DNA from: Dehalogenimonas alkenigignens
Lineage (GTDB): Bacteria; Chloroflexota; Dehalococcoidia; Dehalococcoidales; Dehalococcoidaceae
Direction: 5' to 3'
NCBI RefSeq assembly: GCF_001466665.1
Contig: NZ_KQ758903.1
Coordinates: 369,684-433,683 of the forward strand
Length of the DNA stretch: 64,000 nt
The notes below the pieces were generated by a model. It was not told the DNA's origin. It did no database searches and was given only the letters and a program-made list of their open reading frames with translations. Shown here in pieces: positions 17,916 through 28,612 of this stretch. A program made the translations under genes and the position numbers. Each line of letters begins with the position of its first letter. The first letter of the stretch is position 1.

Positions 17916-18542
17916 CTACCAGGGCTGGCTGTCTACCTGGAAGCATGACTCGTTGAAGACGACCAATTTGGCGTTTAGCTCGGGGTCGACCTCAATAACT
18001 GACAGGCTGCCGGTGTTCAGGCGAAATTTCCGGATGTCGCCTTCAGCTAAACCCAGTACCCGACAAACCAGAGACAGAACTACGAAATAGTGGGTTACGA
18101 TGAGTGCCTCGCCATCCGGGAAACGCCGTACCAGAGTCTCTACGACGTCCCAGGCGCGTGCCCTGACATCGGCCAGGGATTCGCCTCCGGGCAGCTTCGG
18201 CAGGCCTTCGGCAGTGGCGGCGGTCAACAGTTTTCCTAGGCTGCCGCCGATCTCGGTCACGGAACGTCCCTCCAGGTCTCCGGCATCAATTTCTCGCAAT
18301 CCGTGCTCGAGTTCGACTGCCATCTGACCGTGCTCCCGGGCGATAGCTTCGGCCGTTGCCCGGGCGCGGCCCAGTGGACTGGATACAATAGCGGATAGCT
18401 TCTCGTTTGCCAGACGTCCCGCCAGGCACTTGACCTGCTTAAGACCGGTCTCGTTCAGTGGCGTGTCAGATCCTCCGCCCTGGATGCGCTTCAGGCGGTT
18501 CCATTCGGTCTCGGCGTGACGGGCAATAAAGATTCGTGTCAT
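17916..18542 (-). CDS. Histidine phosphatase family protein (phosphoglycerate mutase-like)
   Basis: A 208-residue member of the branch-1 histidine phosphatases. The phospho-accepting histidine is in RHAETEW (8-14). Other landmarks are the SSPLGRARATAEAI block, the acid residue in LREIDAGDLEG, and the second histidine in LIVTHYFVV. Candidate activities include cofactor-dependent phosphoglycerate mutase, alpha-ribazole phosphatase (CobC), or a broad-specificity phosphatase. The Dehalococcoidia dependence on cobamides makes CobC attractive, but the sequence does not decide. It sits between DUF2344 and tilS on the minus strand. Confidence 0.85.
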   Translation of the reverse strand: MTRIFIARHAETEWNRLKRIQGGGSDTPLNETGLKQVKCLAGRLANEKLSAIVSSPLGRARATAEAIAREHGQMAVELEHGLREIDAGDLEGRSVTEIGGSLGKLLTAATAEGLPKLPGGESLADVRARAWDVVETLVRRFPDGEALIVTHYFVVLSLVCRVLGLAEGDIRKFRLNTGSLSVIEVDPELNAKLVVFNESCFQVDSQPW

Positions 18543-18603
18543 TACCAGTTATGCCACTTGAAATTTGTTTCTGATTTCCCTGTCCTCAACCAGCTGACTC
18601 ATC

Positions 18604-19263
18604 CTAATTGTCTTGAGCCAGCACTAATCGCACCCGGTGAATTGCCATGGGGTGCTGGGCGAAACCCAGGGCTAATGCCACCTGTTCAGGGCGGCCGGAA
18701 CCGGAAGGGTCGTTCTTAAGCCGCATGGACAGGTTCACACTATCCCGGCCGAAAGCCTCGACGGTGATGTCGTCGATCTGGGTGCGCAGGTCGTAATGCC
18801 GGGTTTCATCGTCACGCTTATGGCTCCATTCGAGGGTGGCCTGGCCAAGCAGGTCGCCGACGGCTTTATTAATTACCTCTGCCGGCCGGTCCAGCGGCAG
18901 CGTCACCCGGTACTCGGCAAAACGCATCATTGACTGCAGCGACGGCCCCTCCAGCGGCAGAAAAATCCCCTGATCGATGGTCAGCCCCTCCGGAAGCACG
19001 GCTGACAGCAGCCCCAGCGCCGTCTGGACCGCCGGCGGGTTCTCCAGCCAGACCTCCATCAGTTCGGCCTCGCCGGTCCAACCTACCGCCAGCGGCGAGG
19101 CAACCGCCAGCCGGGGGTGGGCGTTGAAGCCCTCGGAATAGGCAATGCCGAGTCCGGCGCGGCGGAACAGCCGCGGCCACAGCCGCATCATATCCAGGTG
19201 CGAGATGAATTTCAGGCATTCGCCGCGGGCGAAAAGCAGACGGAAACGGCGGGTGTTGATCAA
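18604..19263 (-). CDS. DUF2344 (TIGR03936) protein
   Basis: A 219-residue protein of the radical-SAM-linked DUF2344 family, recognised from RLLFARGECLKFISHLDMMRLW, RRAGLGIAYSEGFNAHPR and the ASPLAVG block. In many bacteria this domain is fused or adjacent to a radical SAM protein and RNase E/G. No such partner lies nearby here. The family role is unknown, with an RNA-related function suspected from genomic context elsewhere. The start is TTG 19263 with AGAAGG 7 nt before it. Confidence 0.85.
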   Translation of the reverse strand: MINTRRFRLLFARGECLKFISHLDMMRLWPRLFRRAGLGIAYSEGFNAHPRLAVASPLAVGWTGEAELMEVWLENPPAVQTALGLLSAVLPEGLTIDQGIFLPLEGPSLQSMMRFAEYRVTLPLDRPAEVINKAVGDLLGQATLEWSHKRDDETRHYDLRTQIDDITVEAFGRDSVNLSMRLKNDPSGSGRPEQVALALGFAQHPMAIHRVRLVLAQDN

Positions 19264-19304
19264 TTTCGAACCTTCTTAAACCGAGATGAACGGCGGGATG
19301 GCGA

Positions 19305-20633
19305 TTATTTACCTGCGGTCTGCGGCGGAGTGCCGGCGACAGGCTGGACGGGGGACGTCGCCGCTGTCTGTTCAGGCTTTTTTTCCTTGGTAATCAGCAC
19401 GTCCTCGATCTTTTTGCCGCGCATGCGGGTAACTACCAGCTTCAAGCCGTCATGCCGCAGCACCTGTCCCTGCCGGGGTATCTGGCCTAACTTTTTCATG
19501 ATGAATCCGGCTACCGTCTCATAGTCTTCGCCTTCGGGCAAGTTTAGCTCCAGTTCTTCGTTCAAGTCATTGACCCGCATGCCGCCGTCCACCTGGAAGG
19601 TGTATTCATTGATGGACTCATAGTCCTTTTCGGCGCGGGACAGTTCATCGCCGACCGGACCTACGATCTCTTCCATCAGCCGGGACAGGGAGACAACCCC
19701 CGCGGTCCCGCCGTGCTCATCAATGACCACGCACATACGGAAATTCTTGTCGCGCATCTCATTGAACAGCTCGCCTATTGGTTTGGATTCCGGGGCAAAA
19801 TAGGCGGGGCGCATCAAGCCGTCGACCAAATCATCCGGTTTGACCTCACCCCGCGCCTGCGCCATCAGCACGTCTTTAATCGACAGGATGCCGACAACAT
19901 TGTCCATGTTCTCCTCGTAGACCGGAAACCGCGACATCGGGGATTTTTCGTAAATATCGAAGAACTCCTTCATCGAGCTGCCTTTTTCTACCGCCACCAC
20001 CTCCGGCCGAGGCACCAGCACCTCAGATACCGGCCGGTCGCGGAAATCGAAGACGGCATGCAGCATCTCGGCCTCAGCCATCTCCACCGTCCCTTCTTTG
20101 TGGCCGACATCGATCATCGAGCGGATTTCTTCCTCGTTGAAGAGAGAGCGGTGGTAAGCCTTGCCGCCGCCAAACAGGCGCATGAAGCCCGATGCAATCC
20201 ATGACAAAAAGGCGACTCCGGGTGCAAACAACCAGGCGATGAAGCTGATCGGACGGGCAAAGGCCAGGGTGACCTTCTCAGAATGCCGTGTTGCCACCGT
20301 CTTGGGCGTCACCTCTGCGAAAATTAGAATGACAACGGTTAAGGCGATGGTGGCAACCAGTACCCCGTATTCCTCACCGAGCGCATCGATGGCGATTACC
20401 GTAGCTAAAGCAGACGCGGCAATGTTGACAAAGTTGTTGCCCAACAAGACGGTGGACAACAGTCTTTCCGGTTTTTCCACCAGGCGGGCGACAATGTCAG
20501 CGCCTTTCACCTTTTCGTCAAGCATCGTTTGCAGGCGAAACTTGGAAAGGGAGATAAAAGCCGTTTCCGAGCTGGAGAAAAAAGCGGACAGAAGCAGGCA
20601 GATTACGAGCAGAATTAAATAGGTATTTTCCAT
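19305..20633 (-). CDS. CNNM/CorC-type membrane protein with CBS pair (hemolysin C family)
   Basis: A 442-residue protein with an N-terminal DUF21/CNNM membrane domain (three to four segments between about 1 and 150, including FFSSSETAFISLSKFRL and AEVTPKTVATRHSEKV). A tandem CBS pair follows (about 200-330; VPRPEVVAV, GILSIKDVLM, FRMCVVIDEHGGTAGVVSL), then a CorC_HlyC domain (about 345-420) and a Pro/Thr-rich tail. Relatives mediate Mg2+ (or Co2+) efflux or homeostasis regulated by ATP-Mg binding at CBS. It is not a true hemolysin. It starts 42 nt upstream of the DUF2344 gene and may share its transcript. Confidence 0.9.
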   Translation of the reverse strand: MENTYLILLVICLLLSAFFSSSETAFISLSKFRLQTMLDEKVKGADIVARLVEKPERLLSTVLLGNNFVNIAASALATVIAIDALGEEYGVLVATIALTVVILIFAEVTPKTVATRHSEKVTLAFARPISFIAWLFAPGVAFLSWIASGFMRLFGGGKAYHRSLFNEEEIRSMIDVGHKEGTVEMAEAEMLHAVFDFRDRPVSEVLVPRPEVVAVEKGSSMKEFFDIYEKSPMSRFPVYEENMDNVVGILSIKDVLMAQARGEVKPDDLVDGLMRPAYFAPESKPIGELFNEMRDKNFRMCVVIDEHGGTAGVVSLSRLMEEIVGPVGDELSRAEKDYESINEYTFQVDGGMRVNDLNEELELNLPEGEDYETVAGFIMKKLGQIPRQGQVLRHDGLKLVVTRMRGKKIEDVLITKEKKPEQTAATSPVQPVAGTPPQTAGK

Positions 20634-20751
20634 TAAGAAGCGACGCGCCGGCCAGAATCAGAGCTAATTTCGCCTGATAATAACACTTTTACCGAAAGGT
20701 TGCACTTGTTTGGCTGTCTAGTCACCCTGGTCAATCGTGTTCCTGGAGAAG

Positions 20752-21765
20752 TCAACAGATCCGCGGCAGCAGTTCCCCGGAGAGCATGTCCACGATGCGC
20801 CGGGCGCCTAACGCGGTCTTTAACACCACTCGGCCAGGATGTCCGCTTACCACTTCACCGATAATTGATGCCTTGCTGCCGTAGGAGTTGCGCCGCATCG
20901 CCTCCAGGACTTTATCGGCATCTTCGGGAGCGACAATGGCGATCATTTTACCTTCGTTAGCCACATAAAGCGGGTCGAAGCCTAAAAGCTCGCAGGCGGC
21001 GCCAACGGCGTCCTTCACCGGTATTTTCGTTTCGTCGATGTCGATGCCGACATTCGACTGGGCGGCGATCTCGTTCAGAGTGGTGGCCAGCCCGCCGCGA
21101 GTGGGGTCACGCAGTACATGAATATTTTTAGACGCCTCAAGCATCGTTGTAACCATGCCGTTCAGGGGAGCGCAGTCGCTTTCCACCGGCACCTTGAAGT
21201 TGAAACCTTCCCGTTGAGCCATGATTGCCATGCCGTGGTCGCCGATGCTGCCGCTTAACATAACTATATCTCCCGGCTTAGCGTTGCATCCCGAAATGTT
21301 AATCCCGTCCGGCACGATCCCGACGCCGGAGGTGTTGATGAACAGTCTGTCGGCTTTACCCCGGTTGACCACCTTGGTATCTCCGGTAACGATGCAGACG
21401 CCGGCCTCTGAGGAAGCGGCTTTGATACTGTTGACTACCCTTGCCAGGTCTTCCAGAGGCAATCCTTCTTCGATAATGAATGCGAGGCTGAGGAACTTCG
21501 GAGCCGCCCCGGCTGTGGCCAGATCGTTAACCGTGCCGCAAACCGCGAGCTTGCCGATATCGCCGCCGGGGAAAAATATCGGGCTGACCACATAGCTGTC
21601 GGTGGTAAAAGCTAGCCTTCCCCCGTTAAGACTGAAACAGGCGGCGTCGTCCAGCCTGGACAATGTTTCGTTGGCCAGTTCACCGACGAACATCTTCCGC
21701 ACCAGGTCCTGCGATAGTTTGCCGCCGGAACCATGGGCCAGCAGCACTGTTTTACTCGCGTCCAA
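20752..21765 (-). CDS. hypE: Hydrogenase maturation factor HypE
   Basis: It dehydrates the S-carbamoyl group on its C-terminal cysteine to a thiocyanate, the source of the CN ligands of [NiFe] hydrogenase. At 337 residues the PurM-like ATP-binding fold is complete (LAHGSGGKLSQDL, FTTDSYVVSPIFFPGGDIGKLAV, TGDTKVV, RDPTRGGLATTLNE). The required C-terminal cysteine is the last residue (LLPRIC). It is the last gene of hypABFCDE, 22 nt after hypD. Intact catalytic tails in HypE and HypF imply a working cyanide pathway. The structural hydrogenase genes are not in the window. Confidence 0.97.
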   Translation of the reverse strand: MDASKTVLLAHGSGGKLSQDLVRKMFVGELANETLSRLDDAACFSLNGGRLAFTTDSYVVSPIFFPGGDIGKLAVCGTVNDLATAGAAPKFLSLAFIIEEGLPLEDLARVVNSIKAASSEAGVCIVTGDTKVVNRGKADRLFINTSGVGIVPDGINISGCNAKPGDIVMLSGSIGDHGMAIMAQREGFNFKVPVESDCAPLNGMVTTMLEASKNIHVLRDPTRGGLATTLNEIAAQSNVGIDIDETKIPVKDAVGAACELLGFDPLYVANEGKMIAIVAPEDADKVLEAMRRNSYGSKASIIGEVVSGHPGRVVLKTALGARRIVDMLSGELLPRIC

Positions 21766-21787
21766 ATGTTAACTCCGTGATCCGATA

Positions 21788-22882
21788 TTAGCCGATGGCT
21801 TCGGCGAAATGATAATAAGCAGCGCAGGAACCTTCGCTGGAAACCATGCAGGGACCGACCGGATTTTCCGGGGTGCAGGCTTTACGGAACAGTTTACAGT
21901 CCTCGGGAGTCTTGACCGCCCGGATAACCTCGCCGCAGAGGCAGCCGGCCGGCTCCCGCGGTTCCCGTTCGAGCTTTATCTCGAAAACCTTTTCGGCGTC
22001 ATGAGCCGCGAACTCTTCCCGTATTGCTAAACCGCTCTCCGGAATACTGCCGACACCCCGCCAGTCGGCAGGGGCGACTTCGAATACGCGGTCGAGCATC
22101 GCCAGTGCCTGGGGATTGCCTTCAGCCCTGACGGCCCGGCTGTAAGCTGTCTGGACTCGGGGAGCGCCGGACTCTATCTGGTCGATAATCATATCAACGC
22201 AATGGAGAATATCCAGCGGTTCAAAACCGGAGACAGCGCAAGCGATGCCGTACCGGCCGGGGATGAAATACCACGCGTCGGCGCCGATGATAGCTGAAAC
22301 GTGCCCGGGGCAGATGATGCCCTGGATCTTTACCTCGCCGGCATCAAGAAGGGCCCGGGTAACCGGCGGCGTCACCTTATGCAGGGAAATGACTGAGAAG
22401 TTTTGCAGTTTTTCGGCATCTGCCTGGAGGATGGCGGCGGCCACTGTCGGCGCGGTCGTCTCGAAACCTATCCCGACGAAGACCACTTTTTTGCCCGGGT
22501 TATTACGGGCGATGTCCAGGGCGTCCAGGGTGGAATATACCGTGCGGACATCGGCGCCGGCGGCACGGGCGCGATCGAGGGATCCGTAGCTGGCCGGCAC
22601 CTTGATCAGGTCGCCGAAGGTTGTGATGGTCACGCCCGGAATTCGCGCCAGAGCCATCACCTTGTCGAGATCGGCCGTCGAGGTCACGCATACCGGGCAG
22701 CCCGGCCCGGACAGCAGTTTCAAATGCGGAGGAAGCAAATCACGCAGGCCGTAGCGGAAGATGGCCACGGTGTGCCCGCCGCAGAACTCCATGATGTTGG
22801 CCGGTCTGGTGGATTTCCGGCGAATGCCGTCGAGGAGCTTCTTGGCCAGCGCCGAATCGCGGAACTCGGTGGCGAACTTCAT
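21788..22882 (-). CDS. hypD: Hydrogenase maturation factor HypD
   Basis: A [4Fe-4S] scaffold protein on which, with HypC, the Fe(CN)2CO group of [NiFe] hydrogenase is built. At 364 residues it is a typical length. Conserved motifs are MEFCGGHTVAIFRYGL, LLSGPGCPVCVT, GFETTAPTVA, CPGHVSAIIG, and the C-terminal cluster ligands in GCLCGEVIRAVKTPEDCKLF and ACTPENPVGPCMVSSEGSC. Its start ATG overlaps the hypC stop by 4 bases (ATGA), which indicates translational coupling of the two partner proteins. Confidence 0.97.
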   Translation of the reverse strand: MKFATEFRDSALAKKLLDGIRRKSTRPANIMEFCGGHTVAIFRYGLRDLLPPHLKLLSGPGCPVCVTSTADLDKVMALARIPGVTITTFGDLIKVPASYGSLDRARAAGADVRTVYSTLDALDIARNNPGKKVVFVGIGFETTAPTVAAAILQADAEKLQNFSVISLHKVTPPVTRALLDAGEVKIQGIICPGHVSAIIGADAWYFIPGRYGIACAVSGFEPLDILHCVDMIIDQIESGAPRVQTAYSRAVRAEGNPQALAMLDRVFEVAPADWRGVGSIPESGLAIREEFAAHDAEKVFEIKLEREPREPAGCLCGEVIRAVKTPEDCKLFRKACTPENPVGPCMVSSEGSCAAYYHFAEAIG

Positions 22883-23106
22883 GAGGCCTCCGGGATCATC
22901 TCCATCTCTTTGAAAAGTTTCAACGTCTCAAGCGCCTCGTGCTCATCCAGCACCTGAATTGCAAAACCGGTGTGCAGCAGAACGTAATCGCCGATCTTGG
23001 CCTCCGGCACCATCACCAGACTGGCGCGAACGGTGGTGCCCGCCATATCCACTTCGGCGATGACGCCGTCAATCTTCACGATTTGAGCCGGGACAGCCAA
23101 ACACAT
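22879..23106 (-). CDS. hypC: Hydrogenase maturation chaperone HypC
   Basis: A small OB-fold chaperone that binds HypD and the hydrogenase large-subunit precursor. It needs Cys2 after removal of Met1. I set the start at ATG 23106, giving MCLAVPAQIVKI, because GGAGG lies upstream and the extra MD of an in-frame TTG start would bury the essential cysteine. It has 75 residues, with GDYVLLHTGFAIQVLDEHEA near the end. It overlaps hypD by 4 nt and follows hypF by 14 nt. Confidence 0.95.
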   Translation of the reverse strand: MCLAVPAQIVKIDGVIAEVDMAGTTVRASLVMVPEAKIGDYVLLHTGFAIQVLDEHEALETLKLFKEMEMIPEAS

Positions 23107-23120
23107 ATCCAACCTCCAAA

Positions 23121-25424
23121 CTAGATGTTCTTTACATAATGCGCGGCGACGGCGACCTGTCCTAAAGAAATGCCGCCGTCATTAGTCGGTACTTCCCGAT
23201 GGGCGTAAACCCGGAAACCGGCTTGCCCAAGGCGCTCAATACTGCGTCTCAGCAGCCGCCGGTTCATAAAACAGCCCCCGGACAAAGCCACCGAGCCCAA
23301 CCCGGTGTCGCCTCTAATAATCTCACACACTTTTACGATTATGTCAACGACAGCGTTGTGGAAGCGTGCCGCCATTTCGGGCACCCTGACTCCTCCATGG
23401 ATATCGTCAAGGAGACCCTCGAATAGTCGACGCAGCCGGATGACCCGGTGCCCACCCTCCGCCGCGATGTCAAAGGGGTAGCTGCCGCCGGTCTCCACTC
23501 CGTCGGCGGCCATCTCCAGCTCAACCGCCGCCTGAGCGTCGTATTGGATTTCTCGTCTCACCCCTAGCAGCGCGGATACGGCATCGAACAGCCGGCCGGC
23601 GCTCGAGGTCTCCGGCGTATTCAAGCCGCGGTCGACCTGGAGCTTGATCAGGTCGAGTTCCGACCCATCGACACACCTTAGACAGGCGGCTGCCTGTGTC
23701 AATCCTTCTGCGCCGAAAAGACGGTAAAAATATCCGGCGGCGGTGCGGTATGGCTTTTTGACCGCCGCCTCTCCCCCGGGCAGCGGGAGATACTCCAGGT
23801 GGGCGATTCGATCAATCCCTGCGGCGTCGGCAACTGAAAACTCGCCGCCCCAGATTTTCCCATCGGATCCGTAGCCGGTTCCGTCCAGAGCCACGCCAAT
23901 GACTTTGCCGGAAACGCCGTTTTCGGCCAGACAGGAAGCAATATGGGCATGATGATGCTGGACTTTAACCAGCGGAATATCAAGCCGGGCCGATTCCTCG
24001 GCTGCCCATTTGGAGGTGGCATAATCAGGATGCAGGTCGCAGGTAATGGTCTGCGGCTCGATGCGGAACATTCTTTTGTACAGGCTTAACGTTTGTTCGA
24101 AATGCTCGATTGTTTCGAGATTCTCCATATCGCCGATGTGCTGCGAGACGAAGGCATTGTCGTCGCGGGTCAGGCAAAAGGTATTCTTTTCTTGCGCTCC
24201 AACACCCAAGATTTGCGGCACCGCGGAAGTTAACCTCACCGGGTAGGGAGCAAAGCCGCGGGCCCGCCGCAGCACCCGCTTTTCGCAAGCTTCATGCATG
24301 ACCACCGAGTCGTCGTAGCGCGAAAATATCTCGCGATTGTGGAGGATAAAATAATCGGCGATGCCGCCAAGGCGGGACAAAGCTTCGTCATTGTCCCTGG
24401 CAATTGGTTCTTCCGAAAGATTCCCTGAAGTCATCACCAGCGGCCGGCCGGCTCCAGTCATAATCAAGTGATGAAGCGGGGTATAAGGCAGCATGACGCC
24501 CAGGTACTTCAGTCCGGGGGCAACTGCCGAGGCGATGTCTGTACCTTCGTTCAATCTGAGAAGGACGATAGGCGCCGCCGCCGAGATCAAAAGCCGCCTT
24601 TCCTCCACCGACAATTCGCAGCGGGGCTCTATCTCGTCCAGGCTGGACAGCATCACGGCGAATGGTTTGGCCGGCCGCCGCTTGCGCCGTCTCAATTCTT
24701 CAACCACAGTTTGACTGGTAGCGTCACTGGCGAGCAGGAAACCGCCCAGGCCACGGACAGCCAGAATCTTACCCTGCCGCAACAGTTCGGCAGCCTTTTC
24801 GATAACGTCGGCAGCCTCAACTCGCCGCCCGGAGCTGTCCACCAGCCAGAGTTTCGGTCCGCACACCGGACATGCGTTAGGCTGGGCGTGGAAACGCCGG
24901 TCCAGCGGGTCTTCATATTCGCGGCGGCATTCCGGGCATATCGGGAAGACCTTCATCGTGGTTAACGGCCGGTCGTACGGAATGTCTTCAATGATGGTGA
25001 AGCGCGGCCCGCAGTTGGTACAATTGGTAAACGGGTAGTGGAAGCGCCGGTCCTCTGGATCGTAAATCTCCCGGCGGCAGTCCGAGCAGGTGGCCAGGTC
25101 CGGGGAGATAAGCTGGTATCTACCGGCTTCAATCAGGCTGTCGCGGATTTCGAATCGGTCATATCCAGCCGGAGCCAACCATGTTGACATAATACTTGTA
25201 ATGCGCGACTGGGGAGGCGCCTCGGCCTCTAAACTCCGGCGAAAGGCTTGAACCGCCTCAGATGAACCTTCGACCTCGATGCGGACTTCTCCGGAGGTGT
25301 TGGTCACCCAGCCGGTCAGGCCGAAGCGGCGCGCCATCTGGTAAACGAAAGGCCGGAAGCCCACCCCCTGGACAACACCTTTGACAGAAATAGCCAGGCG
25401 CTGGGAGGTTTTAGCCGGAGGCAC
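23121..25424 (-). CDS. hypF: Carbamoyltransferase HypF
   Basis: It uses carbamoyl phosphate and ATP to load the HypE cysteine. At 767 residues it is full length. It has an N-terminal acylphosphatase domain (about 10-95: VKGVVQGVGFRPFVYQMAR), two zinc fingers made of four CxxC pairs (CSDC, CTNC, CPEC, CPVC; about 110-190), a YrdC-like domain (about 200-380, KRRPAKPFAVM), and a Kae1-like domain with VQHHHAHIASCLAEN, GVALDGTGYGSDG and ALSGGCFMNR. The start is GTG 25424, one base after the hypB stop. Confidence 0.97.
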   Translation of the reverse strand: MPPAKTSQRLAISVKGVVQGVGFRPFVYQMARRFGLTGWVTNTSGEVRIEVEGSSEAVQAFRRSLEAEAPPQSRITSIMSTWLAPAGYDRFEIRDSLIEAGRYQLISPDLATCSDCRREIYDPEDRRFHYPFTNCTNCGPRFTIIEDIPYDRPLTTMKVFPICPECRREYEDPLDRRFHAQPNACPVCGPKLWLVDSSGRRVEAADVIEKAAELLRQGKILAVRGLGGFLLASDATSQTVVEELRRRKRRPAKPFAVMLSSLDEIEPRCELSVEERRLLISAAAPIVLLRLNEGTDIASAVAPGLKYLGVMLPYTPLHHLIMTGAGRPLVMTSGNLSEEPIARDNDEALSRLGGIADYFILHNREIFSRYDDSVVMHEACEKRVLRRARGFAPYPVRLTSAVPQILGVGAQEKNTFCLTRDDNAFVSQHIGDMENLETIEHFEQTLSLYKRMFRIEPQTITCDLHPDYATSKWAAEESARLDIPLVKVQHHHAHIASCLAENGVSGKVIGVALDGTGYGSDGKIWGGEFSVADAAGIDRIAHLEYLPLPGGEAAVKKPYRTAAGYFYRLFGAEGLTQAAACLRCVDGSELDLIKLQVDRGLNTPETSSAGRLFDAVSALLGVRREIQYDAQAAVELEMAADGVETGGSYPFDIAAEGGHRVIRLRRLFEGLLDDIHGGVRVPEMAARFHNAVVDIIVKVCEIIRGDTGLGSVALSGGCFMNRRLLRRSIERLGQAGFRVYAHREVPTNDGGISLGQVAVAAHYVKNI

Positions 25425-25425
25425 G

Positions 25426-26082
25426 TTAACTGCCTCGTCCTGGTATCTGTGACTTCAGGAAGGCGATCCAGTCGCTGAAGCCATGCCCCGTTCGGGCGGA
25501 CAGGGGAAAGACGCGGATACCTGGTTTCAGACCTTCAACCGACCGGGTGAACTTGCCGAGGTCGAAATCAAAATAGGGCAGGATATCGGTCTTGGTAACG
25601 ATCACCGCGTCGGCCGACGCGAACATGCCGGGGTACTTGAATGGTTTGTCATCGCCCTCCGGTACGGAAAGCAGGACTACCCGAAGGTGCTCGCCGAGTT
25701 TGAATTCCGACGGGCAGACCAAATTGCCGACGTTCTCGATGAATAATACATCAATATTTTCCAGCGGCAGGTTGTCCAGGCCGGCGGAGACCTGCCCGGC
25801 GTCCAGATGGCAGCCGCCGCCGGTGTTGATCTGAACCACCGGCGCGCCTTTCTGGGCAACCTTCTCGGAGTCTATCTGGGAGGCGATGTCGCCTTCGATA
25901 ACGCCGACGCGAGCATCAGGCCGAAATCCGTCGATCGTAGCCAGGATAAACGTGGTCTTGCCGGCGCCGGGCGAAGCCATGATATTGACTCCCAGAATGC
26001 CATGGTTATCGAGGCGGGCGCGGTTGGCTTCAGCGGTGGCCGTATTAGCGGCCATTATGTCCTTAAGCACTTTTATCTGCAT
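25426..26082 (-). CDS. hypB: Hydrogenase nickel-insertion GTPase HypB
   Basis: A SIMIBI GTPase that drives nickel insertion with HypA. I start it at ATG 26082 (MQIKVLKDIMAANTATAEAN), giving 218 residues. An upstream in-frame extension to 26193 is read-through of hypA in another frame and carries no family motif. The P-loop is ASPGAGKTT, with EGDIASQIDSEK, TGGGCHLDA (Cys/His metal site), DVLFIENVGNLVCPSEF and VTKTDILPY. It lacks the N-terminal CxxCGC and His-rich nickel stores seen in some HypB proteins. It overlaps hypA by 20 nt. Confidence 0.95.
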   Translation of the reverse strand: MQIKVLKDIMAANTATAEANRARLDNHGILGVNIMASPGAGKTTFILATIDGFRPDARVGVIEGDIASQIDSEKVAQKGAPVVQINTGGGCHLDAGQVSAGLDNLPLENIDVLFIENVGNLVCPSEFKLGEHLRVVLLSVPEGDDKPFKYPGMFASADAVIVTKTDILPYFDFDLGKFTRSVEGLKPGIRVFPLSARTGHGFSDWIAFLKSQIPGRGS

Positions 26083-26422
26083 CGTCCACCTCGATCGAAT
26101 CGACATAAAATTCTTTGCCGGCGATGACCTCCGCCTGCCACAGACCGCATTTGGGACAAATCCACTCGTTGGGTGAGGTGATGAACTCTTCACCGCAAGC
26201 GCGGCATTTCATTCTGGCGGGGATGCGTTTGAAATGAAGCATGGATCCCTCGGCGATGGTGCCTTTTGTCATAAAGTCGAAATAGAACTGGATGGAGTCG
26301 TCGACCAAGCCGGAAAGTTCGCCGATGACCAGGGTAACAGTGTTCACCCTTTTAGCGCCGGCTTTTCCGGCTTCTTTGAGAACGATATCAAGAAGGCTCT
26401 GGGTCACCGCCAGTTCGTGCAT
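26063..26422 (-). CDS. hypA: Hydrogenase nickel metallochaperone HypA
   Basis: A nickel chaperone for [NiFe] hydrogenase. At 119 residues it is a normal length. The N-terminal MHELAVTQSLLDIVL holds the nickel ligand His2 and Glu3. The zinc site is formed by CxxC pairs at Cys73/Cys76 and Cys89/Cys92. It is the first gene of the hypABFCDE operon. The start follows TAGGACTG and is 32 nt downstream of a TATAAT box. Confidence 0.95.
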   Translation of the reverse strand: MHELAVTQSLLDIVLKEAGKAGAKRVNTVTLVIGELSGLVDDSIQFYFDFMTKGTIAEGSMLHFKRIPARMKCRACGEEFITSPNEWICPKCGLWQAEVIAGKEFYVDSIEVDDADKSA

Positions 26423-26453
26423 TCACAGTCCTAATACTTAAGTACAACTTATA

Positions 26454-26482
26454 ATTATATCGCGATCTTAACGACCGGACAA
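26454..26482 (-). promoter_or_regulatory. Promoter of the hypABFCDE operon
   Basis: TTGTCC (26482-26477), an exact 17-nt spacer and TATAAT (26459-26454), followed by a leader of about 25 nt. It is not a sigma-54 site. No palindromic operator is evident around it. Confidence 0.7.
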
Positions 26483-26561
26483 TCGTCACACCGTCATTGC
26501 CCCGGTTCAGCGGATCGGAATCGGCTGTCGTAATCGCTGATTCCCTTTTTCGGGGCAAAGA

Positions 26562-26589
26562 AGAGAGCCGCCTTAAGGGGCGGCTCTCT
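26562..26589 (-). terminator. groL: Hairpin after groEL
   Basis: An 11-bp stem (AGAGAGCCGCC / GGCGGCTCTCT) with a 6-nt loop, starting 22 nt after the groEL stop. On the minus strand it is followed by TCTTTG, a weak U-run. It is a probable terminator of groESL. Confidence 0.6.
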
Positions 26590-26610
26590 TCTGAAAGGAG
26601 TCTTTATTTT

Positions 26611-28224
<1,614 letters not shown>

Positions 28225-28246
28225 TTATCCTCTTTCTCGTTGCCGT

Positions 28247-28540
28247 TTAGTAGATTTTCTTGGCCAGAACTTGATTTTCCGGCATGATGATCATTTCTAC
28301 GCCTTCGACTTTGATCTCGGTGCCGCCGAATTTGGGATAGATCACATAGTCGCCGACTTTTACATCCATTACCTCGCGGGTGTTGTCCTTGCCAAGACGG
28401 CCGGGGCCGGCGGCGACGACCTGCCCTTCCTGAGCTTTTTCCTGAGCGGTGTCCGGGATGACGATGCCGCTGCGCATCTCTTCCTTTTTGCCGGGTTTAA
28501 CCAGGATGAAGTTCTGCAGCGGTTGCACGTTGATTGCCAT
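28247..28540 (-). CDS. groS: Co-chaperonin GroES
   Basis: The lid of the GroEL chamber. It has 97 residues with the usual landmarks LQNFILVKPGKKEEMRSGIVIPD (mobile loop region), EGQVVAAGPG, VGDYVIYPKFGGTEIK and the final beta hairpin. I start it at ATG 28540 (MAINVQPL), preceded by AAGAAGGAGG; the in-frame upstream extension to 28573 lies before that SD. It is the first gene of groES-groEL. Confidence 0.96.
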   Translation of the reverse strand: MAINVQPLQNFILVKPGKKEEMRSGIVIPDTAQEKAQEGQVVAAGPGRLGKDNTREVMDVKVGDYVIYPKFGGTEIKVEGVEMIIMPENQVLAKKIY

Positions 28541-28577
28541 GAATGCCTCCTTCTTTTCTCTCTTTTTACTCAATTTT

Positions 28578-28604
28578 TTAGCAGTCTCAGCCCGAGACTG
28601 CTAA
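28578..28604. promoter_or_regulatory. CIRCE operator variant upstream of groES
   Basis: TTAGCAGTC-N9-GACTGCTAA is a perfect inverted repeat with the exact CIRCE geometry. The consensus is TTAGCACTC-N9-GAGTGCTAA, so one base pair in each arm is swapped (C to G). It lies just after the predicted start point of groES. HrcA is the expected repressor; no hrcA gene is in the window. Confidence 0.85.
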
Positions 28605-28612
28605 CATCACCA